A stretch of DNA of 64,000 nt from Bacteroidales bacterium (lineage in GTDB: Bacteria > Bacteroidota > Bacteroidia > Bacteroidales > UBA932): assembly GCA_017647795.1 (NCBI GenBank), contig JAGCJX010000007.1:61330-125329 (forward strand), in the 5' to 3' direction. Below are positions 35,758-45,096 of this stretch, piece after piece. The notes beneath the pieces are model-generated. The model searched no databases, was not told the DNA's origin, and saw only the letters and a list, made by a program, of their open reading frames with translations. Positions within the stretch are counted from its first letter, which is position 1, and every line of letters begins with the position of its first letter. Both the position numbers and the translations under genes were made by a program.

Positions 35758-37116
35758 TTAATTGTTTTTCTTTTCTGAGCGAGTGGTCATTCCTACAAAA
35801 ATCAAACCACACACAGCGGCAACCACGGAGGTAATCAAAATCGTTGCCTTTCCCAAATCAATGTAGGCTGGATCTGTGAACGCAAGGTTGTCAATGAAGA
35901 TGGACATCGTAAAACCGATCCCTCCAATCACGCCCACGCCCAAGATCTGCATCCAGCGGGTTCCTGCCGGAAGATCTGCCAACCGCAGTTTCACGGCCAG
36001 GAAGCTCATCAGGAAAATGCCGATGGGCTTGCCCAACAACAGACCCAAGAAAATACCCGGAATCAAAGCCGACACTCCGTCTCCTCCTCCCAGCATCGAA
36101 CCGTTGAACAACACACCCGCATTCGCCAACGCGAAAACCGGCATGATGAAGAAGGTTACCCAGGGATGCAAGGCGTGTTCGAAACGGTGCATCAAGGGAC
36201 TGATGCCACTGACATTCTGGTCGATCCGGTGCAACAACATTTGCTGCTCGGGATTAGCCAACACATCCACTTCTCCACTGCAAGTATCTTTGAAACGTTG
36301 CAACAAATAACGCATTTGCACATTGAAACGCACTTCGTTGACCGTTGTTTTGGACGGAATCATCATGGCAAGAATCACCCCAGCGATGGTCGCGTGAATG
36401 CCCGAACAGTACACAAAATACCACAAGAACAGACCCGGCAACAAATAATACAAGGGATGGCGCAAACGGCTGCGGTTGAAGATGAAAAGCAACACCACCA
36501 CCAACGCAGCATAGAACAAATAATTCAGATGCAAGTCGTGGCTGGGATAGAAAATTGCCAATACCAGAATGGCTCCCAAGTCATCCACAATGGCCAAAGC
36601 CGTCAAGAAAACCTTGGCTCCCAACGGAACACGGTCGCCCAGCAACGAGAGCACGCCCAAAGCGAACGCGATATCGGTAGCCATCGGAATTCCCCATCCG
36701 GAAGCGGTGGGTTCGCCCGCATTGAACAAAGAATAGATCAACGCCGGAACCACCATTCCCCCCACAGCCGCAAAAATGGGCAAGACAGCCAAACGGAGGG
36801 AGCGCAACTCGCCCACCATCATTTCGCGTTTGATTTCCAACCCAACGACAAAGAAGAAAATGGCCATGAGACCGTCATTAACCCAATGCAGCAAGGACAT
36901 TTCCAATTGGAAAGATCCGATGCTCAGGCCAATAGGTGTGTGCCAGATTTCGGTAATGTGTTGCAAAGCCGGAACATTGGCAAACAACAATGCCAACACG
37001 GCACAAATCATCAACAGGATTCCCCCAGTGGAGGAATTATGCACAAAGTGCTCAAAAGAACGCCGCATGTCAGCAGCAAAGCGGTGACTAACAAAGCCTC
37101 TACGTGTTTTTTCCAT
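35758..37116 (-). CDS. nhaA: Na+/H+ antiporter NhaA
   Basis: A 452-residue inner-membrane antiporter exporting Na+ in exchange for protons. Family signatures are DGLMAIFFFVVGLEIKREM, the Asp pair in ALAIVDDLGAILVLAIFY (the Na+/H+ site, Asp163-164 in E. coli), GIHATIAGVILAM and a dozen hydrophobic segments. It is longer than the E. coli protein (388) because of an N-terminal cytoplasmic segment and a loop at about 265-310. A promoter-like TTG-N20-TAAATTTG lies immediately before the start. Confidence 0.94.
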   Translation of the reverse strand: MEKTRRGFVSHRFAADMRRSFEHFVHNSSTGGILLMICAVLALLFANVPALQHITEIWHTPIGLSIGSFQLEMSLLHWVNDGLMAIFFFVVGLEIKREMMVGELRSLRLAVLPIFAAVGGMVVPALIYSLFNAGEPTASGWGIPMATDIAFALGVLSLLGDRVPLGAKVFLTALAIVDDLGAILVLAIFYPSHDLHLNYLFYAALVVVLLFIFNRSRLRHPLYYLLPGLFLWYFVYCSGIHATIAGVILAMMIPSKTTVNEVRFNVQMRYLLQRFKDTCSGEVDVLANPEQQMLLHRIDQNVSGISPLMHRFEHALHPWVTFFIMPVFALANAGVLFNGSMLGGGDGVSALIPGIFLGLLLGKPIGIFLMSFLAVKLRLADLPAGTRWMQILGVGVIGGIGFTMSIFIDNLAFTDPAYIDLGKATILITSVVAAVCGLIFVGMTTRSEKKNN

Positions 37117-37120
37117 CTGG

Positions 37121-37151
37121 CAAATTTAGTTATTTTTTTGTGTTTGCCCAA
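37121..37151 (-). promoter_or_regulatory. Possible promoter abutting nhaA
   Basis: The minus strand has TTG (37151-37149), 20 bases, TAAATTTG (37128-37121). The match is good, but the predicted start falls at or beside the nhaA ATG (37116). Either the message is leaderless, or translation starts at Met17, or the match is chance. Confidence 0.35.
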
Positions 37152-38158
37152 CGGGTGTGCTGAATCAACTTGAACAAAATCCGTGCTCCCACATTCGCGT
37201 CCCACTCTCCTTCTGCGGCCGGAGCCACTTCACAAAGGTCAAAACCCACAATGCGCTTTCCGGAGGCAGAAATACGGGCCAAAAGGTATTCCGCTTCAGC
37301 AAACTCCAATCCACCGGGAACCGGAGTACCCGTTCCCCCGCAATAAGCCGGCAACAAACCATCGATATCAAAGCTGATGTACACCTGCTCCGGCAACGCC
37401 GCTACAATCTCATCACAAATTTTACCCCAAGTCTCACCCTCAAACAGACGACGACGTACGGCCGCATCCGGGAAAGCTGTGATCCGGTCGTTTGAACGGA
37501 TGAGCGCATCCTCTTGCTCGCAATAATCACGAATACCCACTTGGACCAGTTGTTTCACCTGCGGGATCTGACGCAGGGCATTGAACATAATGGACGCATG
37601 GGAATAGGTAAATCCTTCGTAGGCATCCCGCAAATCCGCATGGGCATCGATGTGCAAAATACCGAATTCACCGAAGTGCTCCGCAGCCGCTTTCATACCG
37701 CCCAACGGAGAACTGTGGTCTCCCCCCACGATACCGACAATCTTTCCTTCCTTGTGTTGTTGGGCAACCGCCTCGTACACGTATTGGTTTACCCGATCGG
37801 ACAAAGCATTCACACGTTCCAACAAAGCAGGATCCGCCTCTTCGCCTTCTTCCAAAGCCCCGATGATGGTCTCCGCACATTCCCGAGCCTCTTCGTTCAT
37901 CGTTGCCAGATCCTCGTTGAAGGGCAAGGTACCCACACGGGCCTTCCATGCTTCCGGCACATAGGGATCAAACAAGTCCACTTGCAACGAAGCATCCAGG
38001 ATCGCTTGCGGACCCGCTGCCGTACCGGCCCCGTACGAAACGGTGGCATCCCAAGTCACAGGCAACAAATTAATTTCCGCATCCTTCGCTTCTACTTGCA
38101 ACCCAAAATAATTGCCGTTGGCTACCCCTATGTCGTTGGGATTGAATTCTTTTTCCAT
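37130..38158 (-). CDS. Arginase/agmatinase/formimidoylglutamase-family ureohydrolase
   Basis: A 342-residue two-manganese hydrolase. The metal ligands are all visible: IVGGDHSSPLGG (His148), ILHIDAHADLRDAYEGF (Asp171, His173, Asp175) and VYISFDIDGLLPAYCGGTGT (Asp264, Asp266). The GTGTPVPGGL stretch is nearest to agmatinases, but substrate choice within this family (agmatine, arginine, formimidoylglutamate, guanidino acids) cannot be decided. It is the first gene of the minus-strand run and diverges from recQ. Confidence 0.85.
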   Translation of the reverse strand: MEKEFNPNDIGVANGNYFGLQVEAKDAEINLLPVTWDATVSYGAGTAAGPQAILDASLQVDLFDPYVPEAWKARVGTLPFNEDLATMNEEARECAETIIGALEEGEEADPALLERVNALSDRVNQYVYEAVAQQHKEGKIVGIVGGDHSSPLGGMKAAAEHFGEFGILHIDAHADLRDAYEGFTYSHASIMFNALRQIPQVKQLVQVGIRDYCEQEDALIRSNDRITAFPDAAVRRRLFEGETWGKICDEIVAALPEQVYISFDIDGLLPAYCGGTGTPVPGGLEFAEAEYLLARISASGKRIVGFDLCEVAPAAEGEWDANVGARILFKLIQHTRWANTKK

Positions 38159-38211
38159 AATTTGTCAGGTTTTAGAGTCAGATAAGTTCCTTTTAAAAAA
38201 ACTTAAAAAAT

Positions 38212-38242
38212 TTTGTCAAGATTAAACTAATAGGTAATTTAG
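38212..38242 (+). promoter_or_regulatory. Putative promoter of recQ
   Basis: TTTG (38212-38215), 19 bases, TAATTTAG (38235-38242), one mismatch from TAnnTTTG. It lies about 20 bases before the recQ ATG. Confidence 0.5.
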
Positions 38243-38248
38243 TTGCCA

Positions 38249-38256
38249 CAAAGGTA
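38249..38256 (-). promoter_or_regulatory. Putative -7 box of the ureohydrolase gene
   Basis: The minus strand reads TACCTTTG, a perfect -7 box, about 90 bases before the ureohydrolase ATG. The expected -33 position would lie inside the start of recQ and shows only TTCT, so the promoter is partly supported. Confidence 0.45.
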
Positions 38257-38262
38257 ATAAAT

Positions 38263-40470
38263 ATGCAGATTACTTCAGAAGAATTACGGGCTAAATTAAA
38301 GGAGTTTTTCGGTTTCAACGCATTCAAAGGAGACCAGGAAGAGATTATAAAACACCTCATTTCGGGACAGGACGCCTTCGTCTTAATGCCCACCGGAGGA
38401 GGCAAATCTCTCTGCTACCAACTGCCTGCTTTGGTCATGCCGGGCACGGCCATTGTCATTTCTCCGCTGATTGCCTTGATGAAGAACCAAGTTGATGCCA
38501 TCCGGGGATTCATTTCCAACCAGGAAGGCATTGCCCACTTCCTCAATTCCTCCCTGAACAAATCCCAGCTGACCGAGGTTCGGAACGACTTGCTCAGCGG
38601 CGTGACCAAATTGTTGTACGTCGCTCCCGAGTCCCTGACCAAAGAAGCCAATGTTGAGTTGCTCAAACAACTGAACATTTCCTTCTATGCCATCGATGAA
38701 GCCCACTGCATCTCCGAATGGGGACACGATTTCCGCCCGGAATACCGCCGCATCCACGAAATCGTCGAAGAAATCGGCACCGCCCCCATCATTGCCTTGA
38801 CCGCTACGGCCACCCCGAAGGTACAAGCAGACATCCAAAAGAACCTGGCCATGAACCAGGCCCGCGTCTTCAAATCCTCGTTCAACCGCAGCAACCTTTA
38901 TTACGAACTCCGCGACAAAACCAACATCAAGAAAGAGATTGTCAAATACATCAAGGCCAATCCCCACAAATCCGGCATCATCTATTGCCTCAGCCGCAAG
39001 AAGGTGGAAGAAATCGCCGAATTGTTGAACGTCAACGGCATCAAGGCCCTTCCCTACCACGCCGGTATGGACGCAGCCACCCGTGCCAAGAACCAGGACA
39101 TGTTCCTGATGGAAGAGGTGGACGTGATTGTGGCTACCATTGCCTTTGGTATGGGCATTGACAAACCGGACGTACGTTTTGTCATCCACTACGACATCCC
39201 GAAGAGCCTGGAGGGCTATTACCAGGAAACTGGACGGGCCGGTCGTGACGGACAAGAAGGACAATGCATCGCATTCTATAGTTACAAAGACATCCTCAAG
39301 CTCGAGAAATTCATGCAGGGCAAACCCCTGGCAGAACAAGAAATCGGCAAGCAATTGCTCCTGGATACCGTGGCTTATGCAGAAACCAATCGCTGCCGTC
39401 GGAAGATTCTCCTGAACTACTTTGGGGAAGAATATGACCTTGACAATTGCGGTCACTGCGACAACTGTCTGCATCCCAAGGTACAATTCAACGGTCAAGA
39501 GGACATGTTGACGGTCATTGACCTGATCGAATCCATGAAAGAGCAGTTCAAAATGGAACACCTGGCCAACATCCTGGCCGGTGTGACCAACTCGCTCATC
39601 AAATCCTACAACCACCACACCCACGAACTCTACGGTGTCGGCAAAGACAAAGGCGCCCGCCACTGGCTGGCCGTCATCCGCCAAGGCATCGTCCTGCATT
39701 TGCTTGACAAAAACGTAGAAACCTACGGTCTCATCTCCGTCACCCCGGAAGGAAAGGCATATTACGAAAACCCGACCCCGCTGATGCTCACCGAAGACCG
39801 TGAATTCGCAGACGGTGACGACGACGACGATGACACCCTGCTCATCGGCAACACCAAACACGCCAACCAAAGCGGGGGCGACCCGGTGCTGCTGGCCATG
39901 CTCAAGGACCTGCGCCACTCCATGTCCAAACGGAAGAACTTACCACCGTTTGTCATCTTCTCCGATCCCTCGTTGGACGACATGTCCATCAGTTACCCCA
40001 TCACCTTGGACGAACTCAAAAACTGCCAAGGCGTTGGTGAGGGCAAAGCCCGCAAATTCGGCAAAGAATTCGTGGACCTCATCGCCAAGTACGTAGAAGA
40101 AAACGATGTGATGCGTCCCGATGATTTCGTGGTCCGTTCCATTGTGAACAAGTCGGCCAACAAGGTGTACATCATCCAGAACATTGACCGGAAGATTCCG
40201 CTCGAAGACATTGCCGATGCCCGCAACATGGACTTCCTGCAATTGCTCGAAGAAATTGAAGCCATCGTCAACTCGGGCACCAAACTCAACATTGATTACC
40301 ACATCCGCCAATTCATCGACGAAGACAAAGTCGACGATATCTACTCCTACTTCCGCGAAGAAGCTACCACCGATTCCATCCAAGTTGCGATGAAGGAATT
40401 GGGCCACGACTTCACCGAAGAAGAAGTCCGGATCGTCCGTATCAAATTTATGTCTGATTTAGGGAACTAG
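38263..40470 (+). CDS. recQ: ATP-dependent DNA helicase RecQ
   Basis: A 735-residue 3'-5' helicase of recombination and repair. Walker A is MPTGGGKSLCYQLPAL (42-57), the DEAH box is IDEAHCISEWGHDFRPEYRR (144-163), and later motifs include IAFGMGIDKPDVRFVIH and YYQETGRAGRDG. Four Cys of the zinc module are in CRRKILLNYF and CGHCDNC. An acidic segment (GDDDDDDTLL) precedes an HRDC-like domain (about 550-620), and a C-terminal helical extension of about 110 residues follows, as in other Bacteroidota RecQ. The last 12 bases overlap miaA. Confidence 0.95.
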   Translation: MQITSEELRAKLKEFFGFNAFKGDQEEIIKHLISGQDAFVLMPTGGGKSLCYQLPALVMPGTAIVISPLIALMKNQVDAIRGFISNQEGIAHFLNSSLNKSQLTEVRNDLLSGVTKLLYVAPESLTKEANVELLKQLNISFYAIDEAHCISEWGHDFRPEYRRIHEIVEEIGTAPIIALTATATPKVQADIQKNLAMNQARVFKSSFNRSNLYYELRDKTNIKKEIVKYIKANPHKSGIIYCLSRKKVEEIAELLNVNGIKALPYHAGMDAATRAKNQDMFLMEEVDVIVATIAFGMGIDKPDVRFVIHYDIPKSLEGYYQETGRAGRDGQEGQCIAFYSYKDILKLEKFMQGKPLAEQEIGKQLLLDTVAYAETNRCRRKILLNYFGEEYDLDNCGHCDNCLHPKVQFNGQEDMLTVIDLIESMKEQFKMEHLANILAGVTNSLIKSYNHHTHELYGVGKDKGARHWLAVIRQGIVLHLLDKNVETYGLISVTPEGKAYYENPTPLMLTEDREFADGDDDDDDTLLIGNTKHANQSGGDPVLLAMLKDLRHSMSKRKNLPPFVIFSDPSLDDMSISYPITLDELKNCQGVGEGKARKFGKEFVDLIAKYVEENDVMRPDDFVVRSIVNKSANKVYIIQNIDRKIPLEDIADARNMDFLQLLEEIEAIVNSGTKLNIDYHIRQFIDEDKVDDIYSYFREEATTDSIQVAMKELGHDFTEEEVRIVRIKFMSDLGN

Positions 40471-41322
40471 CAGTACGCGATTTTCCTCCTCTTTCCGCCA
40501 CCAAGTTTGTTGTCGTTTTGCATAACGACGGGAGTTTCTTTTGATCAGTTCGACCGCTTCTTCCAGGGAAACATTGCCATCAAAGTAGGCAAATAACTCC
40601 TTGTATCCCACAGTATTGAGTGCAGGCATGTGGCGGTAGCACAAAAGCGATTCCGCCTCCGCCAACAAACCGTCCGCCATCATGATGTCCACGCGCCGAT
40701 TGATGCGGTCGTACAGTTCTTCCCGCTCCCGATCCAAATAGATTTTACGGATCCGGAAAGGCCGCTGTTTGCGAACCTGGGTCTTGAACGAAGAAAATTT
40801 CCGTCCGGTCATCAACGTTACCTCCAAGGCCCGGACGATGCGCTGGTGGTTGGCCAAGTCAATGCTTTCGTACGATTCCGGGTCCAGCATTTTCAATTCC
40901 ATCCGCAACGACTCAATGCCTTCTTCCTGCAAACGGCGCATGAGTTCCGCCCGCAACGTCTGATCGGCTTCCGGGAAGTCATCCAACCCGTTGCACAAGG
41001 CATCGATGTACAAACCGGATCCCCCACACATCACCAAGTGATCGTGGGTCTTGAACAACTCCTCCAGCAACGCCAAAGCCTCCAGCTCGTACTTGCCGGC
41101 CGTGTAGTAATCCGTCACGGAATGGGAAAAAATAAAATAATGCTTGACCTGACGCAACTGCTCCTCGGAAGGAGGGGCCGTTCCAATCTTCATCTCTTTG
41201 AAAATCTGACGGGAATCACAAGAAATCACAGGAGAACCGTATTCCTTCGCCATTTCGATGGAATAATCGGTTTTCCCGACAGCCGTAGGCCCAAAAATAA
41301 GAATCAGCTCCTTCTCTTGCAT
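40459..41322 (-). CDS. miaA: tRNA dimethylallyltransferase MiaA
   Basis: Transfers dimethylallyl to adenosine 37 of tRNAs reading codons that begin with U. The P-loop is LIFGPTAVGKTDYSIEMA; VISCDSRQIFKEMKIGTA, GGSGLYIDALCNGL and TVGYKELFAYFDG are family signatures. The C-terminal part (RNSRRYAKRQQTWWR) is the tRNA-contact region. It has 287 residues. It follows the pRiA4b-like gene with a 5-base gap and converges with recQ. Confidence 0.95.
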   Translation of the reverse strand: MQEKELILIFGPTAVGKTDYSIEMAKEYGSPVISCDSRQIFKEMKIGTAPPSEEQLRQVKHYFIFSHSVTDYYTAGKYELEALALLEELFKTHDHLVMCGGSGLYIDALCNGLDDFPEADQTLRAELMRRLQEEGIESLRMELKMLDPESYESIDLANHQRIVRALEVTLMTGRKFSSFKTQVRKQRPFRIRKIYLDREREELYDRINRRVDIMMADGLLAEAESLLCYRHMPALNTVGYKELFAYFDGNVSLEEAVELIKRNSRRYAKRQQTWWRKEEENRVLLVP

Positions 41323-41327
41323 CGGAC

Positions 41328-41798
41328 CTAGTCTTCCTCTGCGGCAGCCGCATCGGACTCAAATACACTTTCTGTCTCGGGAAAGTCTCCAAAATCCTCT
41401 TCATCGGCTGCAAACTGCGACGGCGCAACGCCCTTTTCCAGGACAGTACGAGGATAGGATGCCCACGGGAGTTCCTCCGCTTCCGACAAATAAGTCAACT
41501 GCAGATAACGGCCAGAGTTCAGGTCAAAGACATAATTCAGCACGGTTTCGCCGCGCTCCAACGTCTTCTCCAGCGAAACCGAATCCATGGAGCCATCGCC
41601 CATATCGAAAAGGCCGTATTCACTGCACAAAACTCCGTCTTGGTCCAAGGCTTCAAACACCACCATCTGATCCGGGGCAAAACCCAGGTCAAATCGCAGG
41701 AACTCATGAAGTTTGTACAACTTCATCTCACTTCTAATTTCGTATTCCCGCAAGAAAGCCTTGTTGCCGGGGACGGTTGCTTTGTATTTCAGTAGCAT
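41328..41798 (-). CDS. pRiA4b ORF-3-like domain protein
   Basis: A 156-residue protein. The pattern LYKLHEFLRFDLGFAPDQMV ... YVFDLNSGRYLQLTYL matches the plasmid pRiA4b ORF-3-like family, whose function is unknown. The C-terminal 30 residues are strongly acidic (EEDFGDFPETESVFESDAAA). The frame is open to 42011, but ATG 41798 gives the family start and fits a perfect promoter just upstream. It is the first gene of a two-gene unit with miaA. The family is often annotated from plasmids and transposons, but here it sits in a housekeeping context without transposon genes. Confidence 0.75.
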   Translation of the reverse strand: MLLKYKATVPGNKAFLREYEIRSEMKLYKLHEFLRFDLGFAPDQMVVFEALDQDGVLCSEYGLFDMGDGSMDSVSLEKTLERGETVLNYVFDLNSGRYLQLTYLSEAEELPWASYPRTVLEKGVAPSQFAADEEDFGDFPETESVFESDAAAAEED

Positions 41799-41832
41799 AT
41801 TCTCGAGTTTTTTGGATATTCTGTACAGCAAC

Positions 41833-41863
41833 CAAAGGTACGACTTTTTGCACAATCCACAAA
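41833..41863 (-). promoter_or_regulatory. Promoter of the pRiA4b-like/miaA unit
   Basis: On the minus strand TTTG (41863-41860), 19 bases, TACCTTTG (41840-41833). Both elements and the spacing match the Bacteroidota consensus. The start lies about 28 bases before ATG 41798. Confidence 0.75.
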
Positions 41864-41878
41864 TTTTGGTTACTTTTA
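41847..41878 (+). promoter_or_regulatory. Putative promoter of yigZ
   Basis: TTTG (41847-41850), 20 bases, TACTTTTA (41871-41878), one mismatch from TAnnTTTG. It is interleaved with the divergent promoter. The predicted start would leave almost no leader before ATG 41888. Confidence 0.45.
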
Positions 41879-41887
41879 CACGTTGAT

Positions 41888-42526
41888 ATGAGTGCCCTCG
41901 AAAAAACGTCTTCGGATACGTACAAAAGCATTTCTTTGCCTTCCCAAGGCAGCTACAAAGACAACGGCAGTAAATTTCTGGCGTTCGCTTTCCCCGTTGA
42001 AACCGAGGCACAAATCAAAGAACACGTTGCCGCCCTCAAAAAGGAATACTTCGATGCCCGTCACCATTGCTACGCCTATCGCCTGGGACACACCGGAGAG
42101 CCTTGGCGTGCCAACGACGACGGAGAACCGTCCTCCTCCGCCGGCCGTCCCATTCTCGGCCAACTCCTCTCCCGCGAATTGAGCGACATCCTGGTGGTGG
42201 TCGTCCGCTACTTTGGAGGCATCAAACTCGGCATCCCCGGCTTGATCCGGGCCTACAAAGAATCCACCACGGACGCCTTGAACAATGCCCAGATCATTGA
42301 GAAAATTGCAGGCACCCACTACCGGATTGTCTTTCCTTACGAAGCCATGAACAGTGTCATGAAAGTACTGAAAGACATGGGACTGGAACCCTCCCAACAG
42401 GATTTCAACCTGGAGTGCTCCCTGCTGATCCGCGTACGTCTGCGCGATGAGGAAACCTTCCTGGAACGCATCGTCAAAGCCGGTGCCCGAACCGAACTTT
42501 TTGAAACAACAAATCCTATATCATAA
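41888..42526 (+). CDS. yigZ: YigZ/IMPACT-family protein (UPF0029)
   Basis: A 212-residue protein. Residues about 20-125 form the IMPACT N-terminal-like domain with the signature [34 protein letters not shown] and [22 protein letters not shown] ferredoxin-like C-terminal domain (DUF1949-like) follows. The E. coli relative YigZ has reported links to translation, but the biochemical activity is unsettled. ATG 41888 is chosen because the upstream open frame has no family match. It ends 4 bases before pyrB. Confidence 0.88.
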   Translation: MSALEKTSSDTYKSISLPSQGSYKDNGSKFLAFAFPVETEAQIKEHVAALKKEYFDARHHCYAYRLGHTGEPWRANDDGEPSSSAGRPILGQLLSRELSDILVVVVRYFGGIKLGIPGLIRAYKESTTDALNNAQIIEKIAGTHYRIVFPYEAMNSVMKVLKDMGLEPSQQDFNLECSLLIRVRLRDEETFLERIVKAGARTELFETTNPIS

Positions 42527-42530
42527 CACC

Positions 42531-43436
42531 ATGGCGAAGAGTTTAATTTCCATTCACGACTTCTCGAAAGAAGAAATACTCCACATCCTGGAGGTGGCTC
42601 GGGAATTTGAACAAAACAAATCTCAGACATTCTTGAGCGACAAGGTCATCGCTTGCATCTTCTTTGAGCCCTCAACCCGTACCCGTCTCAGTTTTGAAAC
42701 CGCATCCAACCGCTTGGGTGCCCGGGTGATTGGCTTCCCCGACGCCGGCAACACCAGCGTCCGCAAAGGAGAATCCCTGAAAGACACCATCAAAATGGTT
42801 TCCAATTATGCCGACTTGATTGTGATGCGTCACCCCCTCGAAGGCAGTGCCCGCTACGCTTCAGAAGTAGCCTCTGTACCGGTGATCAACGCGGGCGACG
42901 GTGCCAACCAGCACCCGACCCAAACCTTGTTGGACCTCTACTCCATCCGCGAGACCCAAGGCACCTTGGACAACCTGACCATCAACATGGTCGGTGACTT
43001 GAAATACGGCCGTACCGTACACTCCTTGCTACAGGCAATGTCGCATTTCTCGCCCTCGTACATCTTCACCGCTCCGGAAGAGTTGAAATTGCCCGAAGAA
43101 TACAAAACCTTCCTGCAACAGAACCACATCCCCTACACCGAGACCCTGGATCTGAACGAATACCTTCAAAGCACGGACATCCTCTACATGACCCGTGTCC
43201 AACAAGAGCGTTTCACCAACCCGATGGAGTACGAAAAAGTGAAAAACATCTACCGCCTGGATGCCGCTATGCTCAAGGGAGTTCGGGACAACCTGAAGGT
43301 TCTCCACCCGCTGCCGCGCCTCACTGAGATTGCCAACGACGTGGACGAAACTCCCCATGCCTATTATTTCAAACAAGCCGAAAATGGCGTGTACGTCCGC
43401 ATGGCCATCATCGCATACCTCTTAGGAAAACGATAA
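42531..43436 (+). CDS. pyrB: Aspartate carbamoyltransferase, catalytic chain
   Basis: Condenses carbamoyl phosphate and aspartate in pyrimidine synthesis. Active-site motifs are [20 protein letters not shown] (carbamoyl-phosphate site), [43 protein letters not shown] and [11 protein letters not shown]. It has 301 residues, starting at ATG 42531 rather than in the open frame within yigZ. The regulatory chain pyrI follows after 11 bases, so an allosteric dodecamer is expected. Confidence 0.97.
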   Translation: MAKSLISIHDFSKEEILHILEVAREFEQNKSQTFLSDKVIACIFFEPSTRTRLSFETASNRLGARVIGFPDAGNTSVRKGESLKDTIKMVSNYADLIVMRHPLEGSARYASEVASVPVINAGDGANQHPTQTLLDLYSIRETQGTLDNLTINMVGDLKYGRTVHSLLQAMSHFSPSYIFTAPEELKLPEEYKTFLQQNHIPYTETLDLNEYLQSTDILYMTRVQQERFTNPMEYEKVKNIYRLDAAMLKGVRDNLKVLHPLPRLTEIANDVDETPHAYYFKQAENGVYVRMAIIAYLLGKR

Positions 43437-43447
43437 TTGAACGACCT

Positions 43448-43927
43448 ATGGAAACAAGAGAAAAAGAAGTATTGAAAGTGAGTGCCATCAACAACGGCAC
43501 CGTGTTGGACCACATCCCCTCCGAACAATTGTTCCGGGTCATTGACATTCTGCGCCTGAACCATTCCCAAAACTCCATCACCTTCGGAATGAATTTGGAC
43601 AGCAAAACCTTGGGCAGCAAGGCCATCATCAAGATCAGCGACCGCTTCTTTGAAGATGATGAAATCAACCGCATTGCCCTGATTGCGCCCAACGCATCGA
43701 TGAACATCATCCGAAACTTTGAGGTCATTGAAAAGCGCGTGCTTTCCATCCCGGAGACCATTACCGGCATTGCCCGCTGCATGAACCCGGTCTGCGTCAC
43801 CAACCACCAGGAAATCGAAACCAAGTTCAAAACCGTCGAAAAGGACGGCAACATCGAGTTGCGCTGCCACTACTGTGAAAAGACCACTGAACTGAAAGAC
43901 TTAAAAATCATCTCGAGCAACCGTTAA
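43448..43927 (+). CDS. pyrI: Aspartate carbamoyltransferase, regulatory chain
   Basis: Binds nucleotide effectors and links catalytic trimers. The N-terminal allosteric domain (KVSAINNGTVLDHIPSEQ) precedes the zinc domain with four Cys in CMNPVCVTNHQE (C-x4-C) and LRCHYCEKT (C-x2-C). The length of 159 residues matches the E. coli chain (153). It follows pyrB in the same transcript. Confidence 0.96.
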   Translation: METREKEVLKVSAINNGTVLDHIPSEQLFRVIDILRLNHSQNSITFGMNLDSKTLGSKAIIKISDRFFEDDEINRIALIAPNASMNIIRNFEVIEKRVLSIPETITGIARCMNPVCVTNHQEIETKFKTVEKDGNIELRCHYCEKTTELKDLKIISSNR

Positions 43928-43952
43928 ACTATTTATATTAGAAAATTTTTCA

Positions 43953-43960
43953 TACCTTTG
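43953..43960 (+). promoter_or_regulatory. -7 box of the serC operon
   Basis: TACCTTTG, a perfect -7 box, 47 bases before the serC ATG. No good -33 element is visible in the AT-rich stretch upstream. Confidence 0.55.
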
Positions 43961-44007
43961 GCCTTTAGTACAAAAACATTATCAGACTACATAATTAACT
44001 CAATTTT

Positions 44008-45081
44008 ATGAAAAAAGCTTACAATTTCAATGCGGGTCCCTGCGTATTGCCGAAACCCGCTATCGAGGCTGCTATCAACGCCTTGCAAGACTTCAAAGGA
44101 ACCGGTATGTCCGTAATCGAAATCTCTCACCGTACCAAAGAGTGGGAAGCTGTTATGGAAGAATGCCGCAGCTTGTGGAAAGAATTGTTGAACATTCCTG
44201 ACAACTACAGCGTAGTATTCTTGGGTGGTGGTGCTAGCCTCCAATTTCTCTATGTAGCCATGAACTTGTTGGAAAACAAAGCCGGTTACTTGGAAACTGG
44301 TGTTTGGGCTAAAAAAGCATTGAAAGAAGCTAAAGGTTTGGGCAATGCTGTTTGCATCGCTTCTTCAGCAGACAAAACTTACAGCTACATCCCGAAAGGA
44401 TACGAAATCCCCACCGATTTGGACTACTTCCACATCACTACCAACAACACCATCTACGGTACTGAAATCCACGAAGATATGGACTGCCCCGTTAACTTGG
44501 TAGCCGATATGTCTTCTGACATCATGAGCCGTCCCGTTGACGTTAGCAAATACGCTTTGATCTACGGTGGTGCACAAAAGAACGTAGGTCCTGCAGGTGT
44601 GATCTTCGCAATCATCCGCAACGATGTTCTCGGTAAAGTTAGCCGTTACATCCCCACCATGTTGGACTACAGAACTCACATCGAAGGTGAATCTATGTAC
44701 AACACTCCTCCGGTATTCCCGATCTTCGTAATGAACGAAACCTTGAAATGGGTGAAGAGCGTAGGTGGTTTGGAAGTTATTCACCAAATGAACAAAGAAA
44801 AAGCTGCTTTGTTGTACAACGAAATCGACCGCAACTCTTTGTTCGTAGGTACCGCTGCTAAAGAAGACCGCTCTTTGATGAACGTTTGCTTCGTAATGGC
44901 TCCGGGTCACGAAAACCTCCAAGACGAATTCTTCGCATTTGCTAAAGAAAGAGGTATGGTAGGTATCAAAGGTCACCGTTCAGTAGGTGGTTTCCGTGCT
45001 TCTATCTACAACTCTTGCCCGAAAGAAGACGTAGAAGCTTTGGTTGCTTGCATGCAAGAATTTGAACAATTGCACAAATAA
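44008..45081 (+). CDS. serC: Phosphoserine aminotransferase SerC
   Basis: Pyridoxal-phosphate enzyme of serine synthesis converting 3-phosphohydroxypyruvate to phosphoserine. Signatures are [38 protein letters not shown], the PLP Lys in [14 protein letters not shown], and [15 protein letters not shown] near the end. The length is 357 residues. Codon use is strongly biased (GCT, TTG, AAC), marking an efficiently translated gene. It leads an operon with serA and a DUF1015 gene, an order I recall from other Bacteroidales. Confidence 0.97.
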   Translation: MKKAYNFNAGPCVLPKPAIEAAINALQDFKGTGMSVIEISHRTKEWEAVMEECRSLWKELLNIPDNYSVVFLGGGASLQFLYVAMNLLENKAGYLETGVWAKKALKEAKGLGNAVCIASSADKTYSYIPKGYEIPTDLDYFHITTNNTIYGTEIHEDMDCPVNLVADMSSDIMSRPVDVSKYALIYGGAQKNVGPAGVIFAIIRNDVLGKVSRYIPTMLDYRTHIEGESMYNTPPVFPIFVMNETLKWVKSVGGLEVIHQMNKEKAALLYNEIDRNSLFVGTAAKEDRSLMNVCFVMAPGHENLQDEFFAFAKERGMVGIKGHRSVGGFRASIYNSCPKEDVEALVACMQEFEQLHK

Positions 45082-45096
45082 GAAATACGAACGAAC

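Noticed and set aside
38383..39918. Long minus-strand open frame (511 codons) inside recQ
   Set aside because: The opposite strand has all helicase motifs in frame; the antisense peptide is a Val/Phe/Gln-rich shadow without family features.
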